DNA from: Kribbella sandramycini
GTDB lineage: Bacteria > Actinomycetota > Actinomycetes > Propionibacteriales > Kribbellaceae
Length of the DNA: 64,000 nt
Assembly: GCF_013131805.1 (NCBI RefSeq)
Contig: NZ_JABJRC010000015.1
Coordinates: 1 to 64,000, forward strand
Direction: 5' to 3'
Part shown: piece after piece, positions 51,885 through 62,225 of the stretch
Numbering within the stretch: the stretch's first letter is position 1
Layout of the letters: every line of letters starts with the position of its first letter
Program-made: the position numbers and the translations under genes
Notes under the pieces: model-generated
The model's database searches: none
What the model saw: the letters and a program-made list of their open reading frames with translations, nothing else
What the model was told of the DNA's origin: nothing

Positions 51885-54800
51885 TCAGCATCCCCGCTTG
51901 GTCACGACGCAGGCGATCGATGGATTGAGAATGTTCCCCAAGCCACCGCGAGTGGCGAGTTGGGTGCCCCAGACGGTCAACCGGGTGGGCACGATCCCGA
52001 TCGCCCACTGCGCTCCGCGGACCCAGTTGACGCCGTCCTTCTGGTTCATGTCGTTCCATGCCGCCTGTGCGTACAGTGTGACGCCGCCGCCGAGGAGCCC
52101 GGCTCCGAATCGGGCTCCGTGCCCGGCGATGGCTGCCGCGATACCGGCCGCGCTGCCCGACTTGACGAGCTCGACTCCCCAGCTCGCATCGTCCTTCTCG
52201 GTGTTGCCGATATCCATCCCGCTCCAGGGGTAGGGCCAGCCGTCGTGCTCACCCCACAGATTGAGGTCCACCGAGCCGCGTTTCGGCCGGCGGATCTGCT
52301 CGGCCGCTTGCCGATGGGCGGCGGCCCACGCGGCCGCGCCGGTGGCCGCGGTGTGCGCGGCAGCGTTCCTCAGCAGGTCGTTGGAGTGCTTCAGCATCGC
52401 GTCCAGCTGTTTCGCCTCGGCGCCGCCGACCCAGCGTTTGAGTCGTTTGGTGACGCGTTCCTGGACCTTGACGAGCTCACGGATGGTCTTGACGATCTTG
52501 ACCATGCGCCAGGTCTCCCGCCAGGCCCAGTAGCCCAGCGCGGCTCCGAAGGCGTGGAATCCCATCATCCGCAGTGCCTTGGACGCCAGCGTCAGCGTGC
52601 GGACGAATACCCGGGTCCGCTGGAGCCGGCGCTCCTCTTCGATGACGCGTTTGTACGTGACTTTCAGGACCGTGCGGAGGCTGGTGACGGTGTCGATGAC
52701 GTAGCGCTGACCGTCGGGGTCACTGAAGCTGACCGGGCTGTTGTTGGCGTAGGCGTAGGCGTTCAGCTGCTGTGGGTCCTCGTGGTCGATCATGGGGTCC
52801 ACCGAGACGAACTTGCCCAGGACCGGGTCGTAGTCACGCGCGTCGAGGTGCACCAGACCGAACGCGGCGTCCTCGACACCACCGACGAAGCCACGCTGCC
52901 CGGGCCAGGTCCCCGGGGCGGCGCCGCGGGTTTCGCCGTACGGCGTCGTCCGGCGCCGCTCGGCCGCGAGACTGTCGGCATCGACCTGGATACTCATCGT
53001 GCCGTGGTGATCGCTGCTGACCCAGTTGAGCTTCGTCGAGCCGACCCGGACGGCGACCTTCTGATCGCCTAGTGAGTAGTACCGAATGCCGAGTATCGAG
53101 CCGTCGGCGCCCAGCGTCAGCTCGCTGTCGCCGAAGAACAACGTGGCGCCCTTGGTGTCCTTGCGGAGCAGGCGGTTGCCATCGGCGTCGTACACACTGC
53201 TCGCGGTTTTGCCGCCACCGGCGATGGTGTCCACCCTGCCGTCGCCGGTCCACGTGAGGCTGTCGGTCGTCCCGTTCCGTGTCCGAGTCTTCAGATTGCC
53301 GGACGCGTCGTAGGTGTAGGAGTCGGCCTTGGCGCCTGTCGTGACCTTCTGAACCGCGTGCGGCCGAGCCTGACCGGCAGCGGGGTACTCGTAGGTGCTG
53401 CTGGTCTCTGTGGTCGGGGTGATCCGCCTTTCGGTCTTTCGGTTGCCGGTCACGTCGAACGTCCAGCTGTGCCAATACGGCGCCGGTCCACCGAGTGCGG
53501 CCTTGGCCGGCGCCGCTGCGCAGTCGCCGCTGCCCGGCGTCCAGGCATTGGTCAGCCGACGGTAGTGGTCGTAGCCGAAGCACTGGGTGTCGACGGCGTC
53601 GATCGTGGTGGGCGTGTCGGTGACCTTGGTGACGTTGCCGGACTGGTCGTACGAGTACTCGACGTTCGACTCGAGCCCGTTCGGCGTCATGAATCCGGCG
53701 CTGCGCAGTTGGTGCGTGCCGATGTCGAAGTCGTAGTGCTGCTCGGCCCAGTTGTCACCGCGCTCCATCTTCAGCCGGAGGGTCTCGCCGTACGGCGAGT
53801 AGTCGACCTCGGTGACGTAGCGATCCGCGCCGATCAGGCTGGTCGGCCGGCCGCGGTCGTCATAGGTGTAAGTGAGCGTCTCCGCCGGCAGACCGCCAAT
53901 ACCCGGCAGCTTCACTGTGGCGAGTTCGCCGCTCGCGTTGTAGGTCCGGCTGCTGGTGTAGGTACCGGCCAGACCTCCCTCGCTCTCGGGGATCTCCATC
54001 TGCTCGCCGGTCGGTCGGCCGGCCTCGTCGTAACCGGTGAAGGCGGTGGTGTAGCGCTGCCCGTTGGCGTAGCGCGTCGTGCTGGTGAGTGAGCCCGGCC
54101 TGAGCGTGTCGTACTTCCACTCGCTGACGAGTTCGCCGTCCACGCGGACCGCCGTACGGCGACCGACTTCGTCGTAGCTGACCGATTGAACGACGCCCCG
54201 GGCGTCCGTCGACGACACCATCCGATCGAGCTCGTCGTAGCCGTACGTGGTGATGCCCTTGTCGGGGTCCGCTGCCTTGATCTTCCGGCCGCGCTGGTCG
54301 TAGAAGTAGCGCCACACGTTGCCGGCCGGGTCTCGCACCGTCGCCAGTTGCCCGGCCGGGTGGTAGCTGTACGTCGTCGCGTCGTACGAGCCCGTCGCCT
54401 TGTTGCCGTGGTACTTGCGCAGTTCGACGAGCCGGCCCTGAATATCCGTGATCCGCGTCGTCGCCTGCTCGCCCGTCGGTGGCTCGGTGGTCTGGACGCC
54501 GGTCGCGTTGTCGTGCGTCCGCGTCCACAGTTGCGCGCCTTGGGACGTGAAGGACTCCGCTTCGGGCCTGCCGAGGCGGTCGTAGCTGGTGAGTCGCTGA
54601 GCCGGTAGATCCCGCTCGTTCGCCGGCCGGACGATCTCGAAGCCGAGCGGAGCCTCGTTGTAGTACGGCCCGTTCTGCTTCACCTCGCGGCCCTGGGAGT
54701 CGTAGATGTAGTCGGTGATGACACGCCCGACGCCGTCCGCGGACTCCGACTGGGTCTGGCGGCGGCGCATCAGACCGTCGCTGAACTCACGCTTGACCTC

Positions 54801-57800
54801 GGTCTTGCCGCCCGGTCCGAGTGAGACCGTGGTGACGAGCCCGGACTTGTCCTGCCCGTCCTGGTAGAGCGTCTTCTCGTTCGGCACTGTGCCCTCGTTG
54901 CCGGCCAGCCAGGTCTCGACCACTCGGCCGAGGGCGTCGCGTTTGGTGGTCGACTTCCGGCCGGCCGGGTCGACGACCTCGGTCTCCTCGCCCCAGGCGG
55001 GCTCCAGCTTCGTCGTACTCGTCTGGCCATTCGGCTGGATGCTCTTGGTCTGCGTCACCGGACCGCCGTCGCGCGGGCTGTACTCGATCGCCGTCGTGTG
55101 GTCCTCTGCATCGGTGGCTCGCTCCAGCCGGCCGAAGACGTCGTACGACGACGTGCTCGTCGTCTGGTAGATCTCCTTGCCGGCGGCATCGAATCCGGTC
55201 AGCCGCCGCACAGCCAGCTGTGCGCCGGTGTCCGGGTCGTGGGTGACGCGCTGATCGGAGAGGACGTCGGCCTGCGTCCACGGCTTGTCACAGGCGACCC
55301 CGAGCCGCTGCTCCCGCGACTGCAGTGCAGTCAATCCTCGGGAGGGGTTGGAGAAGTATTCGTAGCGGGTGCAGGTGTCGTCGGTGGGGGTGGATTTGTC
55401 GCGTTCGTCGGTCTTGGACTCGAGGAGTCCGGTGGTGGGGTTGAAGGTGTTGGCGGAGGCGCTCTTGCGCCAGCCGGCGCCGACGGCTTCGTCCTGGGTT
55501 ACCGCTTGTTCTTCGACCTGGTGGGCGGTGGTGGTGGCCCAGGGGCGGTCGCGGGTGGCTCGGGCGGCGGAGATCCAGTGGGTGGTGAGGGAGCGGTCGA
55601 CGAGTTTGTCGCCGTCGTAGGTGGACTGTTCGCGGAGTTTGCCGGACAGGGCGTTGGTGTCGGGGGTGGTGGCGCCGGTGGAGTCGGTGATCTGCACCGA
55701 CTTCCTGCCGCCGGCGGCGAGTTTGTCGCCGTCCATCCCGCGGAAGTAGGTGTTGACCTTGACCTGTTGCGGGCCGTCGACGCCGTCGCCGGTGATCACC
55801 TTGACCTTCTCGTAGCCGCGCCACTGTGACCAGGTCTTCTTGCCGACCTCGACCAAGCCGTCCTCGTCGTCGTAGCGCCAGGCGGGCGGGGTCAGGTACT
55901 CGACCTTGGTGACGGAGCCGGTGGTGCCGCCGACCAGGTCGACCTCGGTGACCGAGCCGACGACGTACTTGTGGAACCAGTCCTCGCGTTCGGCCTGGTT
56001 CTGCGGGGTCCACTTGATCGGGTGGCAGCGTTTGGTGTTCTGGTCCGGGGCGGGGACGTTACCGGGCAGGCTGCAGTCGGCGCCCAGGTAGCCGACGACG
56101 ATCTGGCCGCCGGTGCCGTAGGTGATGGTCCGCATCCGCGGCCAGTTCAGCGCGGGCTGGCCGAGCGAGTCCGGGCCGAGGATGCGGTTCGGCTTCAGCT
56201 CGGCGCCGAAGGTGGTTTCGGGCAAGGTGGTCTGGCCCGCGACCAGGCCGACGTTCGTGATGCCCTCGAGCCACAGCATCGGGGAGCGGCCCTCGTCCTT
56301 GGGGTCGAGGTAGGTGTGCCGCAGCGACCACGAGCTGACCGGCGCGTACGCCGAACCGCGCCAGACGTGGGTGGTGACCTTGGCGAGCCGCTTCTTGGTC
56401 CAGAACGACGGGTAGAACTTGTTGTTGCAGTTCGTGTCGCTGGTGCACTCGAGGTCGAGGGGCGTGTCGGGGTAGTCCGACGCGACGCAGCCGCTGGACT
56501 TCACGCAGCGCTCCGCGGTCTCGAAGGTGACCGCCGCGACCCGGGCGGCGTCGTCGAAGACCTTGCCGTCGCGCTGGCCGTACTCGATCCGCCTGACGTG
56601 ACCCGAGCGGGTGTACTTGCTGACCGTGGTCGCGGTGCCCGCGCGGGCGTACCGGTTCTCCTCGCGGTCGTAGAACAGGCTCATCGTGTTGCCGAAGGCA
56701 TCGACCACGTGGTCGAGGTTCCAGCGGTACGCCTGAGCGCAGTACGACGCCGCGAACGTTGCCCCGTGACACGGCTCGCCGGCGTGGTTGCCGAAGACCG
56801 GCATCGTGAACACCGACTGGGTGTCCTGTTCGGCGGACGTGGCCCCCGGCAACTTGTTCTGCCCGAAGTAGAACTTGGTCCCGGCCTTGTCGGTGAGCAC
56901 CCAGTGCTCGCCGTCGTTGTCGCCGTTGGCGGCGCCGGTCTTCCGCTCGACGGTCATCCCGTCGTCCGTGCGGGACTTCCATTTCCTGGTGTCGTCGTCG
57001 AGGATCAGCTCGCCGCCGGCGCCGTTCAGCGCGAACGTCGCGTTGTCGGTCGCCCAGCAGTAGTCGCCGACCGGGGTCGTGCCGTTGTTGCCGGTCTGCT
57101 CGGACTTCCCGCCACAGGGCGCGTACTTGCGCTCGATCGTGCCGCCCGGCGCGAACTCGAAACCGGCGCCCGCCCACGAGGACTGGCTGTTGCCGGCCGT
57201 CGTCCGGCCGTCGACGCTGCCCGAGGAGTAGCTGAGCGACAGGTCGGCCTTCGGGCCGCCCAGGCTCGGCGGAACCTGCATCGGGTACGACCAGGCGAAG
57301 TCACCCGAAGAGCCGCCGACCTGCCAGGTAGCGGTCGGGCTCAGCGAGGTCGCCGTCGCGTCACCGGACGGACCGGACGCCGCGGCCTGCAGTGCGAACG
57401 TCGAGAACTCCGCACCGACCGGTACGTCGGCCGCGACCTGGCTGCGACCGTCGTTCCGCGTCGGCAGCGGGATCGCACGACACGCAGCCGCCGTACAGTC
57501 CGGCAGTTTCACGAGCTGGAGCCGGGTGCTCCAATCGCCGCCGAACGCCTGCTTGAAACCGCTGTAGTCGAGTTGCAGCGACACCGGCCCGGCTGCGCGG
57601 ACGCCGTCCGTACGTCGTACCCGCAGCCGGACGTCGTTGCCGACCCGGCCATCCAGCTCAACGGCCACCCGGGCCGGAGCAGCTGCAGCCTTCGCCAGGC
57701 CGGGAGCACTAGCTGGGCCGATCAGCACCGGCAGCACCCCCGCGCGAGCCCCGCGGAACTGCTCGCGCCCGCTCAGCTGCTTGCTGAACTGCTCGCGGCC

Positions 57801-58091
57801 ATCGGGCTTCGGTACGGCGACCTCGGCCTTCCCCGCCTGCGGCCAGACCGGCGCCGGGATGCCGGACACGGCCAGCTCACCGTCCCGATCCGGTACGCCG
57901 GTCTTCGCCGGGATGTCCTGGACGGGGATCGGCTGGTCCTTGCGGGCCTGCCAGCCCGCCCGCGGATCTTTGCCGCTCCGATTGTCGGGTGGTGGCGTGG
58001 CGGCGGACAGCCCCGGCGTACTCGCGAGCAAGCTGAACGCCACCATCCCCGCCACAGCGGCCTGGTACACCTGCCGTCGTCGACGACGCAT
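51885..58091 (-). CDS. Giant secreted Rhs/YD-repeat protein
   Basis: 2068 residues. A basic signal peptide (RRRRRQVYQAAVAGMVAFSL, cleavage after GLSA) comes first. An N-terminal region shared with actinobacterial RHS proteins follows (SYPMQVPPSLGGPKADLSLS). Many YD repeats come next (YDSQGREVKQ, YDYDGNRL-type motifs such as YDADGNRLLRKD). The Rhs core motif GKFVSVDPMIDHEDPQQLNA and NNSPVSFSDPDGQRY is near residue 1790. The last 272 residues are a unique tip. Rhs shells normally enclose a C-terminal toxin or cargo; no immunity gene is evident next to it. AGGAGGT precedes the ATG. Divergent from the ricin-domain protein. Confidence 0.9.
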   Translation of the reverse strand: MRRRRRQVYQAAVAGMVAFSLLASTPGLSAATPPPDNRSGKDPRAGWQARKDQPIPVQDIPAKTGVPDRDGELAVSGIPAPVWPQAGKAEVAVPKPDGREQFSKQLSGREQFRGARAGVLPVLIGPASAPGLAKAAAAPARVAVELDGRVGNDVRLRVRRTDGVRAAGPVSLQLDYSGFKQAFGGDWSTRLQLVKLPDCTAAACRAIPLPTRNDGRSQVAADVPVGAEFSTFALQAAASGPSGDATATSLSPTATWQVGGSSGDFAWSYPMQVPPSLGGPKADLSLSYSSGSVDGRTTAGNSQSSWAGAGFEFAPGGTIERKYAPCGGKSEQTGNNGTTPVGDYCWATDNATFALNGAGGELILDDDTRKWKSRTDDGMTVERKTGAANGDNDGEHWVLTDKAGTKFYFGQNKLPGATSAEQDTQSVFTMPVFGNHAGEPCHGATFAASYCAQAYRWNLDHVVDAFGNTMSLFYDREENRYARAGTATTVSKYTRSGHVRRIEYGQRDGKVFDDAARVAAVTFETAERCVKSSGCVASDYPDTPLDLECTSDTNCNNKFYPSFWTKKRLAKVTTHVWRGSAYAPVSSWSLRHTYLDPKDEGRSPMLWLEGITNVGLVAGQTTLPETTFGAELKPNRILGPDSLGQPALNWPRMRTITYGTGGQIVVGYLGADCSLPGNVPAPDQNTKRCHPIKWTPQNQAEREDWFHKYVVGSVTEVDLVGGTTGSVTKVEYLTPPAWRYDDEDGLVEVGKKTWSQWRGYEKVKVITGDGVDGPQQVKVNTYFRGMDGDKLAAGGRKSVQITDSTGATTPDTNALSGKLREQSTYDGDKLVDRSLTTHWISAARATRDRPWATTTAHQVEEQAVTQDEAVGAGWRKSASANTFNPTTGLLESKTDERDKSTPTDDTCTRYEYFSNPSRGLTALQSREQRLGVACDKPWTQADVLSDQRVTHDPDTGAQLAVRRLTGFDAAGKEIYQTTSTSSYDVFGRLERATDAEDHTTAIEYSPRDGGPVTQTKSIQPNGQTSTTKLEPAWGEETEVVDPAGRKSTTKRDALGRVVETWLAGNEGTVPNEKTLYQDGQDKSGLVTTVSLGPGGKTEVKREFSDGLMRRRQTQSESADGVGRVITDYIYDSQGREVKQNGPYYNEAPLGFEIVRPANERDLPAQRLTSYDRLGRPEAESFTSQGAQLWTRTHDNATGVQTTEPPTGEQATTRITDIQGRLVELRKYHGNKATGSYDATTYSYHPAGQLATVRDPAGNVWRYFYDQRGRKIKAADPDKGITTYGYDELDRMVSSTDARGVVQSVSYDEVGRRTAVRVDGELVSEWKYDTLRPGSLTSTTRYANGQRYTTAFTGYDEAGRPTGEQMEIPESEGGLAGTYTSSRTYNASGELATVKLPGIGGLPAETLTYTYDDRGRPTSLIGADRYVTEVDYSPYGETLRLKMERGDNWAEQHYDFDIGTHQLRSAGFMTPNGLESNVEYSYDQSGNVTKVTDTPTTIDAVDTQCFGYDHYRRLTNAWTPGSGDCAAAPAKAALGGPAPYWHSWTFDVTGNRKTERRITPTTETSSTYEYPAAGQARPHAVQKVTTGAKADSYTYDASGNLKTRTRNGTTDSLTWTGDGRVDTIAGGGKTASSVYDADGNRLLRKDTKGATLFFGDSELTLGADGSILGIRYYSLGDQKVAVRVGSTKLNWVSSDHHGTMSIQVDADSLAAERRRTTPYGETRGAAPGTWPGQRGFVGGVEDAAFGLVHLDARDYDPVLGKFVSVDPMIDHEDPQQLNAYAYANNSPVSFSDPDGQRYVIDTVTSLRTVLKVTYKRVIEEERRLQRTRVFVRTLTLASKALRMMGFHAFGAALGYWAWRETWRMVKIVKTIRELVKVQERVTKRLKRWVGGAEAKQLDAMLKHSNDLLRNAAAHTAATGAAAWAAAHRQAAEQIRRPKRGSVDLNLWGEHDGWPYPWSGMDIGNTEKDDASWGVELVKSGSAAGIAAAIAGHGARFGAGLLGGGVTLYAQAAWNDMNQKDGVNWVRGAQWAIGIVPTRLTVWGTQLATRGGLGNILNPSIACVVTKRGC

Positions 58092-58275
58092 GGATCTACC
58101 TCCTGAATGGGACGGAATCGCCCCGAGTGAAGCGACCGTCCGGGAGGCCGGGCAACGATTTCACGAAACCTGAAAGCAGCCCTGCAAGGAATCTTGTAAT
58201 GCTTCCGGCCGGGCCGTGGGCGATGTCAGCGTGACTGCCGTCCCCGATCCCGCCTCATGCCGAGGGAGCCCGTCC

Positions 58276-61200
58276 GTGCGCCGTCCCGGAATACTCAGAT
58301 CGCTGGCCGTCCCGGCCGCTCTCCTCCTGATCCCGTTGGCCTGGTCGCCCGAAGCGCCGGCAGCCGCGCCGGTGGTCCCGCAGCCCGCGGTCCAGCAACC
58401 TGCGGCGCGGCAACTGCTGAAAGGACCGGCCGCCGAGGCCCGGCGGACCGGTAAGGCTGTCGAGGTGGCGACGACCGAGACGAGTCAGGTCTTCGTCGAT
58501 CCGGACGGCAAACGCACCTTGGTCCAGCACGCGCAGGCGGTCCGGGTCCGCACGGCGAAGGGCTGGGCGCCGGTCGACCACACGCTGCGATTCGGTGCCG
58601 ACGGCAAGGTTCGGCCGGTGTCGAGCGGCACCGGCCTGGTCCTGTCCGGCGGCGGCCCGGGCGCCGATCTGGTTGCCCTGGGCAAAAAAGGCTCCCGGGT
58701 CCGGCTGGGATGGCCGGGTGTGCTGTCACGGCCGGTGCTCCAGGGCTCGGCCGCGACGTACCGGGAGGTGTTGCCCGGCGTCGATCTGGAGCTGCGGGCC
58801 GAGCCGGCCGGCTTCACCAAGGTGCTGGTGGTGAAGAACCGCGCGGCCGCGCTCAACCCGGCGCTGCGCCGGCTGAAGTTCCCGGTCCGCGCCGAAGGCC
58901 TGACGATCAAGACGACGCCGGCCGGGACGACGGTCGCGTCCGATCGCAAGGGCCGTACAGTCTTCAGCTCCGGTCAGGCACTGATGTGGGACGCCGCCGA
59001 GCGGACGGCGGTGATGCCGGTCGAACACAGTGCCGGAGTGCTGACCGTCGTCCCCGATCACCGCCTGCTGACCGGCCCGGGCACTAAGTTCCCGGTGCGG
59101 ATCGACCCGCCCTGGACGAGCTTCGTCGGCGATCTGTGGACCCACGTGAACCAGGACCACAAGGGCCAGTCGTACTGGGACTACGACCGCGCCCAGGGGG
59201 CGAAGGTCGGACAGGCGTACGGCTCCGACACCGACGTTTACCGCTCGCTGTTCAACCTGAACACGACGGGGATCGCCGGCGCGCGAGTGATCGACGCCAA
59301 GTTCAGCATCACCCTCGACCACAGCCCGTCCGGGACGCCGAAACCCGTGCAGCTGTGGCACACCCGGCCGATCAGCCGCGCCGAGCCGGTGACCTGGACG
59401 TCGACCGAACACGGCTGGCTCGAGAACCTGGCGACCGCCGCGGGCGCGGCCCGCGAGAACGATTTCGCGATGGGCTTCACCTCGGTCCGGTTCAAAGAAC
59501 TCGTCCAAGGCGTCGCGGACCGCCGCGACTCCAGCATCACCTTGGGTTTGCGGGCTCCCGACGAAGGTTCCGGCCAAGAGGCCGAGCTGCAGTGGAAGAG
59601 GTTCCACGCCGGGACGGCGGCGCTCGTGGTCACCTACAACACCCCGCCGCGGATGCCGATCCGGGTCAACTTCACCACCCCGCGGCCGTGCGGGACGCAG
59701 GCGGCGCCGACGGTGATCGGCACGCTCACGCCGCAGTTCTCCGCGGTCGTCAGCGATCCCGACGGCGACAACCTGTCGAACCGGCTCGAGGTCGCGCGCT
59801 GGCCGGAGAACACCTCGGCGCACCTGCAGGACTCGGCGCTGACCGGTAGCGGGACCGCGTTCAGTTGGTCCGCCGTCCCCGAGGGGCAGCTGGTCAACGG
59901 CGGCACCTACTTCTACACCGCTCGCAGTGACGACAAGGTCGCGAACGACGGCGTCGAGTTCGGCCCGTTCAGCGAACCGTGCTTCTTCCGGATCGACATC
60001 AATGAGCCGAAGGCGCCGACGATCAGCTCGACGGACTTCCCGTCCGGGAAGCCCGGCCTGCCCGCCCGCGAGGTCGGCTTCCTGGACCTGCGGCCGGCCG
60101 CCGGTGACACCGATGTGGCCGAGTACCTCTACGGGTTCTCCCGGTCGAAGATGACATTGCGGGTCAAGGCCGGCGCCGACGGTACGGCGCGGCTGCCGAT
60201 CACCGTCCCGTCGAGCAGCCGCTCGTTGTTCGTCAGCGCGGTCGATCGCGCCGGATCGGCCGGCCCGCCGACCTCCTGGACCTTGATCGCGAAGGCGAAC
60301 CCGGCCAAGTATCAGGTCCGCGGCGACGTGAACGGCGACGGCGCGGCCGATGTCAATCTGGTCCTCGACCATGGCGCCGGCCGGACCCGTGTCTGGAACC
60401 TGGCCAGCAAGGACGGCGTTTTCACCAACGGCACCATGGCGTGGGACAGCGACAACAGCGGCGGATTCCCGCTGTCGCGCACGCGCCCGGTCCAGGGCGA
60501 CTTCACCGGGGACGGCAAGGCCGATATCGCGCTGTTCCGCGATGAGCCCGGCCACCGCGTCGGCCTCTACTTGCTGGAGTCCGACGGCGACCGGTACGAC
60601 GCCCGGAGCGGACCGGTGTGGCAGCGGACGACGGCCGGCTGGACGGTCGTGTCGGCCCGAGTCGCCGCGGGCGACGTAACTGGCGACGGCGTCGCCGACA
60701 TCGTGCTGCAGCTCAACACCGGTCAGGGGAACTGGCAGGTGGTCGTCTATCCCGGAAAGAACCTTGGTGCGCCCGTGCAGTGGTTGCAGACCGCCGCAGG
60801 CTCGGGGGAGTGGGCGCACAGCAAGCTAGTGGTCGGCGACACCGACGGCGACCAGGTCGACGACCTCGTCGTCCTCAAGAAGACGGCTGCGTGCACCACT
60901 GTGGTCGACAGCTACCGTTCGACGCGCAGCGGGTTCGAAGCGCCGTCCGTCGCGTTCTCCGGTGCCTACTGCCTCGACAAGGGCAACCCGGTGATCGGGG
61001 ACGTCGACGGTGACGGCAAGGACGATGTGGTGACGATCTACGACGACGGCGCCGACTCCCGGCTCCGCGTCTTCCGTTCGACCGGCACCGGGCTGACCCT
61101 GCAGGACTGGTGGACCGGCACCGGCTGGGACGCCGTCCGCTCGTACCTTCAAGTCGGCGACTACGACAAGGACGGAAAGGACGACGTCGCACTGGTGTCG

Positions 61201-62220
61201 TCGCTGACCGGCGGTGGCCGGGAGGCGTTCCAGCTCCGCTCGACCGGGACGGCGTTCGGCACACCGGCGTCCGGCTGGAAGGAGGCGAACGTCGGAGCGA
61301 GTACGGCGCCGCCGTTCGACCTGGAAGCCCGGACGTACGAGCTGGTCGCGCGGCACAGCGGCAAGTGCATGGAGGTCGAGGCGGGCGCTCAGCTCGGGAC
61401 TCCGGTGTTTCAGCAGTGGGACTGCTTCGGCGGTCTGCACCAGCGGTTCCGGATCGTCCCCGTCGCCGGCACTGAGCAGTACGAGCTGCACCCGGCCCAT
61501 GTGAACGGCGGCAACGGTCTGAAGTGTCTCAACGTCCCGAACGCGGAGAATGAGGTAGCGGTCGTGCAATCGACCTGCCAGGGGACGGGCAACCAACAGG
61601 TCCTGCTCGAGTACGTCGAGGGCAGCAGCTACGACGCCGTGTTCCGGATCAAGTTCGCGCACAGCGGCAAGTGCGGCGGTGTCAGTGGCGGCACGGCCAA
61701 CGGCAACGATCTGGTCCAACGGCCGTGTGCGGAGCAGTCCGACCAGCAGTGGGTGGTCCGGGCGGCGCTCAACTCCCCGCAACTCGACGGCCGCTACAAG
61801 ATCCGGACGATGACGACGATCAACGACGCCCAGAAGGACTATGTGCTCGACCTGACCAACTGCGACGGCGCCCAGCCCGTCCGGCTGTGGAACTGGTCCA
61901 ACACCCAGTGCCAGCGCTGGCAGCTCAAGCCGCTCGGGGACGACGTCTACCAGATCATCGATCCCGGCTCGCAGAAAGCACTCCAGGTCGCCGGCTGCTC
62001 CCGGCTGATCGGCAGCCAGGTCGTCGCCTTCGACCTCGACGCCAGCGACTGCCAGACCTGGCGGATCGAACCTGCCGTTGACGGCAGCCACACCGTCCAG
62101 CAAACCGAGTCGGGCCTGGTCCTCGACGTACCGGGTTGTGTCAGCACCACGACCAACTCGATGAACGTCTGGGAGTACTGGCAGGGCCCCTGCCAGCGCT
62201 GGAAACTCACCGCCTCGTAA
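58276..62220 (+). CDS. Large secreted DNRLRE / FG-GAP / ricin-lectin protein
   Basis: 1314 residues from the GTG that follows CCGAGGGAG; GTG 58216 is a weaker alternative. Signal peptide about 1-30 (ILRSLAVPAALLLIPLAWSP). A DNRLRE-type region lies at about 270-430 (YWDYDRAQGAKVGQAYGSDT). Then come about six FG-GAP/VCBS repeats with calcium-type motifs (GDVNGDGAADV, GDFTGDGKADI, GDVTGDGVADI, GDVDGDGKDDV, GDYDKDGKDDV). Two ricin-type beta-trefoil lectin domains span about 1025-1314, with QxW-type closings (CQRWQL, CQTWRI, CQRWKL). Probably binds polysaccharide outside the cell. Confidence 0.88.
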   Translation: MRRPGILRSLAVPAALLLIPLAWSPEAPAAAPVVPQPAVQQPAARQLLKGPAAEARRTGKAVEVATTETSQVFVDPDGKRTLVQHAQAVRVRTAKGWAPVDHTLRFGADGKVRPVSSGTGLVLSGGGPGADLVALGKKGSRVRLGWPGVLSRPVLQGSAATYREVLPGVDLELRAEPAGFTKVLVVKNRAAALNPALRRLKFPVRAEGLTIKTTPAGTTVASDRKGRTVFSSGQALMWDAAERTAVMPVEHSAGVLTVVPDHRLLTGPGTKFPVRIDPPWTSFVGDLWTHVNQDHKGQSYWDYDRAQGAKVGQAYGSDTDVYRSLFNLNTTGIAGARVIDAKFSITLDHSPSGTPKPVQLWHTRPISRAEPVTWTSTEHGWLENLATAAGAARENDFAMGFTSVRFKELVQGVADRRDSSITLGLRAPDEGSGQEAELQWKRFHAGTAALVVTYNTPPRMPIRVNFTTPRPCGTQAAPTVIGTLTPQFSAVVSDPDGDNLSNRLEVARWPENTSAHLQDSALTGSGTAFSWSAVPEGQLVNGGTYFYTARSDDKVANDGVEFGPFSEPCFFRIDINEPKAPTISSTDFPSGKPGLPAREVGFLDLRPAAGDTDVAEYLYGFSRSKMTLRVKAGADGTARLPITVPSSSRSLFVSAVDRAGSAGPPTSWTLIAKANPAKYQVRGDVNGDGAADVNLVLDHGAGRTRVWNLASKDGVFTNGTMAWDSDNSGGFPLSRTRPVQGDFTGDGKADIALFRDEPGHRVGLYLLESDGDRYDARSGPVWQRTTAGWTVVSARVAAGDVTGDGVADIVLQLNTGQGNWQVVVYPGKNLGAPVQWLQTAAGSGEWAHSKLVVGDTDGDQVDDLVVLKKTAACTTVVDSYRSTRSGFEAPSVAFSGAYCLDKGNPVIGDVDGDGKDDVVTIYDDGADSRLRVFRSTGTGLTLQDWWTGTGWDAVRSYLQVGDYDKDGKDDVALVSSLTGGGREAFQLRSTGTAFGTPASGWKEANVGASTAPPFDLEARTYELVARHSGKCMEVEAGAQLGTPVFQQWDCFGGLHQRFRIVPVAGTEQYELHPAHVNGGNGLKCLNVPNAENEVAVVQSTCQGTGNQQVLLEYVEGSSYDAVFRIKFAHSGKCGGVSGGTANGNDLVQRPCAEQSDQQWVVRAALNSPQLDGRYKIRTMTTINDAQKDYVLDLTNCDGAQPVRLWNWSNTQCQRWQLKPLGDDVYQIIDPGSQKALQVAGCSRLIGSQVVAFDLDASDCQTWRIEPAVDGSHTVQQTESGLVLDVPGCVSTTTNSMNVWEYWQGPCQRWKLTAS

Positions 62221-62225
62221 CGAGC

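Noticed and set aside
51885..52260. Search for an immunity gene immediately after the Rhs tip
   Set aside because: Downstream lies a terminator and a convergent ArsR-like regulator; small plus-strand frames here are antisense to the Rhs gene and lack ribosome sites.
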